A stretch of 39,126 bases of DNA, taken from assembly GCA_037176905.1 (NCBI GenBank), contig JBBBWG010032042.1, positions 4,283 to 43,408 of the forward strand, read 5' to 3'. The position numbers and the translations under genes were made by a program. The notes beneath the pieces were generated by a model. The model had not been told where the DNA came from. It made no database searches and saw only the letters and a list, made by a program, of their open reading frames with translations. This stretch comes from Azolla pinnata (Eukaryota > Streptophyta > Polypodiopsida > Salviniales > Salviniaceae). Of the stretch, positions 33,480 through 39,126 are shown piece after piece. Each line of letters starts with the position of its first letter. Position 1 is the stretch's first letter.

Positions 33480-33871
33480 CTGAAGAAGAAGAAGAAGACG
33501 GTACCTTGGCTGATGGCGACATCGGAGGAGCTCAGCTTCAGCCTCTTCGCCTTCTTCTTCTTCTTCTTCTGCTGCTGCTGCTTCGTCTTCACCATCGTCT
33601 TCTGCGCGGGCGGCGGCGGCGGCGGCGGCGGCTGCTGCTGCGGCAGCTGAAGCTGCCTTTTGCGCTTGAGGTAGAGGTAGACAGAGGCGATGGCGAGGAG
33701 GGAGGAGAAGGTGAAGGCGGCGAGGAGGGAGAGGACGGTGAGGGCCATGGAGCCGGAGCTCAAGGAAGGAGGAAGAAGATGATGATGGCGATGGCGAGGG
33801 CGAGGGCTTGCGGAGGCGGGATCTTCGTCCGCGCCCACAGCGAGAGGAGGCGGAGTCGGGGAAGAAGCCAT
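28498..33871 (-). CDS. Membrane-anchored receptor-like cytoplasmic Ser/Thr kinase (RLCK, PBS1-like kinase domain)
   Basis: Seven exons on the minus strand: 33871-33505, 32178-31922, 31067-30935, 29724-29475, 29366-29234, 28863-28774 and 28680-28498, 470 aa, all GT-AG and in phase. N-terminus: a ~40-residue Pro/His-rich tail, one transmembrane helix (about 42-67), then a basic stop-transfer KRKR and poly-Gln, poly-Pro and poly-Lys juxtamembrane tracts (to about 112). Kinase domain about 154-440: K186 in VAIKQL, E204/E208 region, HRD motif at 287-289 ([13 protein letters not shown]), DFG at 307-309, [21 protein letters not shown] activation/P+1 segment, then [12 protein letters not shown] and [10 protein letters not shown]. 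The glycine loop is degenerate ([13 protein letters not shown]). Known role of such kinases: plasma-membrane signal relay from receptor kinases. There is no ectodomain of recognisable type. Intron 1 (32179-33504) carries two minisatellite families. Confidence 0.95.
32205..32640. repeat. Degenerate tandem repeat, kinase intron 1 (proximal family)
   Basis: About four imperfect copies of a ~85-150-bp unit, marked by GATSATCTYYGAATGCAMC-like phrases near 32212, 32294, 32445 and 32550, each followed by AAGATGA, a CATTGC or GTAACCTTG phrase and CATGATCTG. No coding capacity. Confidence 0.7.
32805..33410. repeat. Seven-copy ~86-bp minisatellite, kinase intron 1
   Basis: The phrase ATGGCAGGAGAGAAGCTCT (with variants) recurs at 32811, 32902, 32988, 33074, 33159, 33240 and 33335, spacing 81-95 bp. 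Units continue TAATTCCTTYCRAATTGC, ATGGAAGGAGCARGRRAA and a variable CACATTGGCTAG or GTACATTGCCAAG end. Confidence 0.93.
33419..33500. repeat. (GAA)n(GAT)n microsatellite at the 5' end of kinase intron 1
   Basis: GAA units to 33440, GAT units from there to about 33479, then GAA again. It begins only about 5 nt into the intron from the exon 1 donor, giving a TTC/ATC-rich intron start in the pre-mRNA. Confidence 0.93.
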
Positions 33872-33887
33872 TCCGCCGCCTGCGAAA

Positions 33888-33918
33888 GCGTGAGCTTAGC
33901 TAGCTAGCTAGCTCACGC
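33888..33918. repeat. Near-perfect palindrome just upstream of the kinase ATG
   Basis: Arms 33888-33896 (GCGTGAGCT) and 33910-33918 (AGCTCACGC) are exact reverse complements. The 13-nt centre TAGCTAGCTAGCT is itself largely self-complementary. It ends 17 bp from the start codon, so in the likely 5' UTR it would form a stable hairpin. Confidence 0.9.
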
Positions 33919-33959
33919 CATAGCCGAGAGAAGAAGAGAAGCTCCTGCTGCTGCAGGAA

Positions 33960-34014
33960 GACGACGACGACGACGACGAAGAAGAAGAAGAAGAAGAAGA
34001 AGAAGAAGAAGAAG
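33960..34014. repeat. (GAC)n(GAA)n microsatellite in the kinase 5' flank
   Basis: GAC units followed by a long GAA run; read in the gene direction it is a TTC/GTC (pyrimidine-rich) leader or promoter tract. Confidence 0.9.
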
Positions 34015-35370
34015 ATGAATGCATGCATGCATGCATGCATGTATGTATGCATGCACGTATGCATGCATGCATGTGCGCGTGTGTATGTATGTATGCATGC
34101 GTGTGCATGTGCGTGTTCCTTCATTCTTCACCTGCATGCATGCATGTGTGCCTATGTATGGATGCATATGTGCTGCTTGTCTATGCATGCATGCGTGCTT
34201 ATGTATGCATGCGTGCGTGCGTGCTTCCTAGGTATGAATGCATGTGTGCTGCTTATGTATGGATGCATATGTGCTGCTTATGTATGCATGCGTGCGTGCT
34301 TCGTATGTATGAATGCATGTGTGCTGCCTATGCATGGATGCATATGTGCTGCGTAGCGATGCATGCATGTGTGCGTGCTTCGTATGTATGAATGCATGTG
34401 TGCGGCTTACGTATGCATGCATGCGTGCTGCTTATGTATGCATGCATGCGTGCTGCTTATGTATGCATGCGTGCGTGCTTCGTATGTATGGATGCATGCG
34501 TGCTGCGTATGTATGGATGCATGCGTGCTGCTTATGTATGGATGCATCCATGCGTGCTGCTTATGTATGGATGCATCCATGCGTGCTTCTTATGTATGGA
34601 TGCATCCATGCGTGCTTCTTATGTATGCATGCATCCATGCGTGCTTCTTATGTATGCATGCATCCATGCGTGCTTCTTATGCATGCATGCATCCATGCGT
34701 GCTTCTTATGCATGCATGCATCCATGGGTGCTTCGTATGTATGCATGCATCCATGGGTGCTTCGTATGTATGCATGCATCCATGCGTGCTTCTTATGTAT
34801 GCATGCATCCATGCGTGCTTCTTATGTATGCATGCATGCATGCGTGCTTCTTATGTATGCATGCATGCGTGCCTCTTATGTATGCATGCATGCGTGGGGT
34901 CATGTGAATGCGTGCATGTGTGTGTGCGTGTGTGTTTGTGTGTCTGTGTGTACGTATGCATGCATGTGTGTATGTATGTCGAATAGGCGCATGTGTGCGT
35001 ATGTACAGATAAGCAAATATGTATGTATGTGTGCGTGGGGGGCGGCAGTGCATTCATGATGCATGTGGTGCATGCATGTGCCCGTGCATCGTATATGCAC
35101 ATGCTTGTGCGTGTAGGCATCGTTGCATGTATGCATGCGCCTCCATGCATATCATGTTCCTGCATGTGCATTCACGCAGATTGCATGCTCGTGTGCGTGT
35201 GTGTGTATGTATGTGTATGCATGCGCGGGTGAACGTGGGCATGCATGCATTCGTAGGTATGTATGTATGTATGGATGGATGATGGATGGATGGTGAACGC
35301 GGGCACGCATGCATGCATTCGTATGTATGTATGCATGTGTGCATGTATGGATGCATGTGTGTACAGATCA
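34015..35370. repeat. CATGCATG-rich minisatellite (29-bp unit) and flanking ATGC/TG-rich DNA, kinase promoter region
   Basis: The core 34561-34860 contains ten consecutive 29-bp units of the form ATGTATGCATGCATCCATGC plus GTGCTTCTT. Shorter 25-29-bp variants precede it from about 34140. Flanks consist of ATGC, TGTG and ATGG simple repeats. The unit is not a multiple of three and lacks stops, so several frames stay open by chance. It lies 0.15-1.5 kb upstream of the kinase start. CATGCATG is the RY motif bound by B3-domain factors. Confidence 0.93.
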
Positions 35371-36900
35371 TTTCACTGTGGTGCGAATCGGTTGTTAGCA
35401 GAGTCCGCGAGCAGACGCTGCTCGATCACATAAGAGGCCTGTAAACTGATCGATTCGCAGCAAGTTCAACGCAGCTTACGTGCCTCTGCTGCGATGTATA
35501 GCGAGGACTAAATCTCGTGGATCCGAGCCAGAACGAACTGGCATCTCATGCATGCATGTAGGGATGCATGCATGTTTTGATGGATGCCTACATGTATGCA
35601 TGCATGCATGTCTGTAGGGATGCATGCATGTTTTGATGAATGCCTACATGTATGCATGCATGCATGTATGTATGATGGTGGTAGGAAGAAGGCATCTGAT
35701 TCCACCTGAACACTATGCACATAAGGTGGTGGCCAGGAATGCATGAAACCATCATAATCACCACCATCACCAGCATCATCATCATCATCACCACCACCAT
35801 CATCATCATCCAAGCATGCATGTCATGCATTTGCTCTTCATTGTTTTTTTTACTGAGCATAGTAAAAATAAAACAAAAAAACAAAAAGGGCTCTATGAAT
35901 GTGTGGATTGGCATGTGACACACACACAACACATGCCTTTTAGTATGTCATTCATGTCTGTGGGCTTGTGCATATGGATCCCATGCAAGTGGTATGAATG
36001 TGTGTTTATGTGTGCATGCGTCGGTGCGATCACATGATCGCGGGGCTCGATTCGATGAATGCATGTGATGCCATTCAATCCGACGGATGAGTCGATGATC
36101 CTCAGGCTTCTGCTTCCGAAAATTTGCGGCAATCTCCTCTGAAGAGTACCGAAATAAAATCGACTACGTTTTTAGAAATGCTCACTTAGATGCATTCTGC
36201 GCGTGTTTGAACATTTCGTCTTGAAAGCGAATATCAGTCGCTCGCTGTATAAGCTTAGGAATGTTTAACTCGTTCTCCTGCGATTCGAGATCTTGCAAAT
36301 CTACTAATGCCAGGAAACGGAATAACGGAAACTCGTTAGTGATATGCAGGTTCAATTACATGTAAAATTGAACAATCATCTGCCGTATCGAACCTCCGTA
36401 TGTAACGTATTCGACCCCCTGCTTAACGTACTTAACCCGTATTTAACAGCTACGTGGCCAAATACGTATCCGAAGTAGTTATCAACCTTCTATTAACCGC
36501 TTTCAAGATGCATAGCAGACATACTGTGCACGCGTACGGTATGCAACAACACTGTAGGGGACAATGCATAGCCACCGGGCATCATCAGATGTCTGTCTGG
36601 AAATCTCTTGTTCTGCTCCTGTATTCGTTCCAGTAAAAAAAAAAATTTAAGAAAAAGAAGAGGAAAGAAGGAGAAGAAGAAGAATCGCATCAAAGGCTCA
36701 GTAGCTTCCGAACACACTGTTCCAGTGGTAGTTTCTTCATTTGTTCCAGTAGGGAATTCGCATAGGCTGACGATTCCATTCCTGTCCCCCTTCTGTTTGG
36801 CCAACAAGATTAAGTCCTCCGGCGTAATTTGCACAAACTACATGCGATCAATGTCCTCTTGATCACTTTACCAGGAGCTTGATTCGCTTATCAAACCATG
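35371..36900. other. Intergenic, no gene seen; includes a 56-bp tandem duplication
   Basis: 35558-35613 and 35614-35669 are near-identical 56-bp copies (GTAGGGATGCATGCATGTTT ... ATGTATGCATGCATGCATGT). A (CAT/CAC)n stretch occupies 35750-35815. Remaining sequence has no recognisable coding or RNA gene. Confidence 0.7.
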
Positions 36901-39126
36901 CGCCAAATATTTAGCGACTCTATATATTGTAGCTTTTGCGATCGTGATGTGGTCAACCGATCTTCGCTAAATCACATTAAACGTAAGTACAAATATCTTG
37001 GGGACCAGTTAGTTAACTATCTGCGGAACTCCAGAGGCATTTCTCTACGAAACGCTCCATCTCTAGATTTTGTATATGCTGATTAAAACTCCTTGCATTG
37101 ATTATAGAAATCTGGTCACAAAATTGACTCATTGCATTCGGTTGAACAATACACAATAATCTATCAATCATTCGATAACGTAATCAGAGGTGGAAATATC
37201 CAACGACGGGGTTGGTAACTTAATACATGTTATTTAAACGCCACATGACTCGACATATATATATATATATATTAAAGATTGAGATACTTGGATTTAAACA
37301 ATAAACCCTAAACAATACCTGATTTAAACGATCGGTACGCTCCTTTGGTTGTCAAGAAAAAAGTATATGCGCGATATTCTTCTTTGGCCACGATCGGGTC
37401 ATTGTTTAGCGAGCTTAAGTTCCTACTAATCTCGCGCATATCTGGCATTAGTGCTCCGCTCGTCTTCTTGTTTTGAACATCAATGCCAAACTCTCTGCGC
37501 ACGAACCCGTGAAAGAGATCGAGAGATCGACGTCATCGCTCTAGTTTCTAGATTCCCGATCATCATCGTAATCAGAACCGCATGGACGGAATTGCGAAGT
37601 CGCAGTGTTACGTGCACCGGAACGTCAAAGAGTACAAAAGCTCCAAAAACCATCTTCCAAAGTGCCTTGTAGAAAGCTCCAAAACTAATATCTTCAAGAG
37701 TCTCTCTTGGAGAAAGCTTCCAGATGGTAAAAGTTCCATAGATGAGGGCGATTTCGATCCAATCGGGGTCATGCATCAGTCCATCGAAACGCCCGACTCA
37801 TGTATAGATAGAGAGCTCTCCTCTTCATATCCAGCACTCTGGCTTATATCTTGAATGCGATGCCCCATCATGTACATACATTCATACATGAACATGGATG
37901 TCAGGTGACGCAAAACATTTACATACGTACGAATGCTGTCCCCATTTACTTTGTTCGGAAGTCTTTTCTTTACTCGCCGCGAATTGAAGGTAGTCTGGCA
38001 TCATCATCCACGGTTCTCGTATCTTGGTTCTACCGAAATCTCAAAGACTCACGTTTACCTGGCGGTGTCTGGGTCGAACTCAGCTTCCATTCGAGCTCCG
38101 AATCATATATACATACATACTTACAGTAACGAGTTCACGTTATTACTACAGTAACAAGCTCTTTGTCGCAATCGAATCACCAAATCCTTCTCTCCTTTTG
38201 AGCTCAAGCTCCTTCCCAAAGGGAAATGCCTAAACCCCAAATCTTTTTCAAGCTTGAGTAAGTCAATCGAAAGCCTTGCTAAAAACCACCGCAGTGGCAC
38301 TAGCTTTTGTAAGGAAATTAGACTTACAATCATAAGCACTCGACCATATAACATGAAACTTACCAACCCTAACAACCAACTTACCAGTGTTTTAGTACGA
38401 CGACATCAAACTTCTTTGATGTGGCATGTACTCCCAGTGATTAGATTATCACCAAAATATTTCATGTGCTTTTCCCACCTGGCCTTATACCTGGATTTGA
38501 AAATTTTGAAGACATTAGTATATGCTTTCATGAATACAATGATTTCAAACATGGCCAGAGCACGAAACAATTACCTCGTGATAAGAAGGATCAGCTTCTT
38601 CTCCCTTGAAAGCAAGCTCCAACACATCACTTGGGTCACTTTAACTCTGAGAAGGGATGCATGCTTTGATGCAGCATTCTTCAACACACCCAGACCAATG
38701 GAAAACACACATATACACCCATCTACATGCATGTTGGGATTTTGCCTTGCAAGGCTGCTTTTGATCATTTTCAAATTTCAATCCAGAACTTGATTAACAA
38801 ACATGCAGTAGGAATGCGCATATAAATCGTTGATTTTGCACAATACTTTGAGCTGAAATCATGTCAGTTGCTAAGCTTTTGGTCGCTGGGATCTGCTGAA
38901 TATCTGGTGATGTGCACCATTGCAATCAGAAACCAAAAGCAAGTAATGCAAAGAAGCAAAGATACGCAGTTATGGCAGAGTGTGAAGATCTGCCTTGACG
39001 AAATATAGTAAAGCTCCTTGCCTCTTCGTTAGAAGTATATATGTGTTGAAAGATGTAAGTGAGATATTCAAAATGTGTGAAGGGGCATGCACAAGGAAAG
39101 CTCCATCTGATCTATTCATCTTCATT
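36901..39126. other. Right end, no confidently recognised gene
   Basis: Frames up to 179 codons on the plus strand (38254-38793) lack family motifs and Kozak or splice support. On the minus strand 38638-38575 could be an exon (AG acceptor, 21 codons reading DPSDVLELAFKGEEADPSYH plus E, donor GTAATT), and about 38244-38157 has exon-like composition, but these pieces cannot be joined to each other or to a family. A short (TA)n run is at 37254-37272. Confidence 0.4.

Noticed and set aside
34015..35060. Long overlapping frames of Met-His-Ala-Cys-Tyr repeats on both strands
   Set aside because: They arise because the ATGC-rich 29-bp repeat contains no stop codons in any frame; composition is pure repeat and no start, splice or family signal is present.
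38254..38793. 179-codon plus-strand frame
   Set aside because: No recognisable domain, AT-rich third positions like the flanking non-coding DNA, and a plausible exon on the opposite strand within it; could not be supported.

Overview
This is a nuclear window from a flowering plant. The evidence is that every recognisable gene is split by GT-AG introns, the families are plant-specific (type-B response regulator, TIFY-CCT-GATA factor, caleosin, plant receptor-like kinase), and the interstitial telomere blocks are the plant TTTAGGG type. A monocot or early-diverging angiosperm is possible, given the very GC-rich third codon positions of the first gene, but the sequence does not settle the clade. 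All exon models were built by hand from splice sites, reading phase and family knowledge; no transcript data were used.

Layout. (1) 3-683, plus: the 3' end of an unrecognised GC-rich gene with an acidic Asp/Glu tract. (2) 684-7733: AT-rich intergenic DNA with a ~175-bp dispersed repeat and a ~0.66-kb retroposed insertion with a poly(A) end and 15-bp target-site duplications. (3) 7734-9424, minus: a caleosin/peroxygenase gene of six short exons that is easily missed because no exon exceeds 180 bp. Three consecutive introns carry telomeric repeats in alternating orientation. (4) 12140-16261, minus: a complete type-B response regulator (cytokinin output transcription factor), six exons, 586 aa. 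(5) 16262-23340: a long region between divergent genes, rich in microsatellites (CT, TTC, GAT, TG), three tandem-repeat families and a perfect 22-bp hairpin. (6) 23355-26726, plus: a TIFY-CCT-GATA (ZIM/ZML type) transcription factor. An 88-bp tandem repeat duplicates its CCT exon/intron junction, and uORFs precede its start. (7) 28498-33871, minus: a membrane-anchored receptor-like cytoplasmic kinase, seven exons, 470 aa, with a degenerate glycine loop and two minisatellite families in intron 1. (8) 33888-35370: the 5' flank of the kinase, with a near-palindrome just before its ATG and a ~29-bp minisatellite made largely of CATGCATG (RY-type) motifs. (9) 35370-39126: no convincing gene, at most a weak candidate exon on the minus strand.

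The genes do not form a pathway cluster. They are neighbouring single plant genes. The notable features are structural: telomere repeats in opposite orientation flanking caleosin exons, a duplicated splice donor in the GATA factor, and dense RY-motif arrays next to the kinase. No wholly new multi-gene system is evident.
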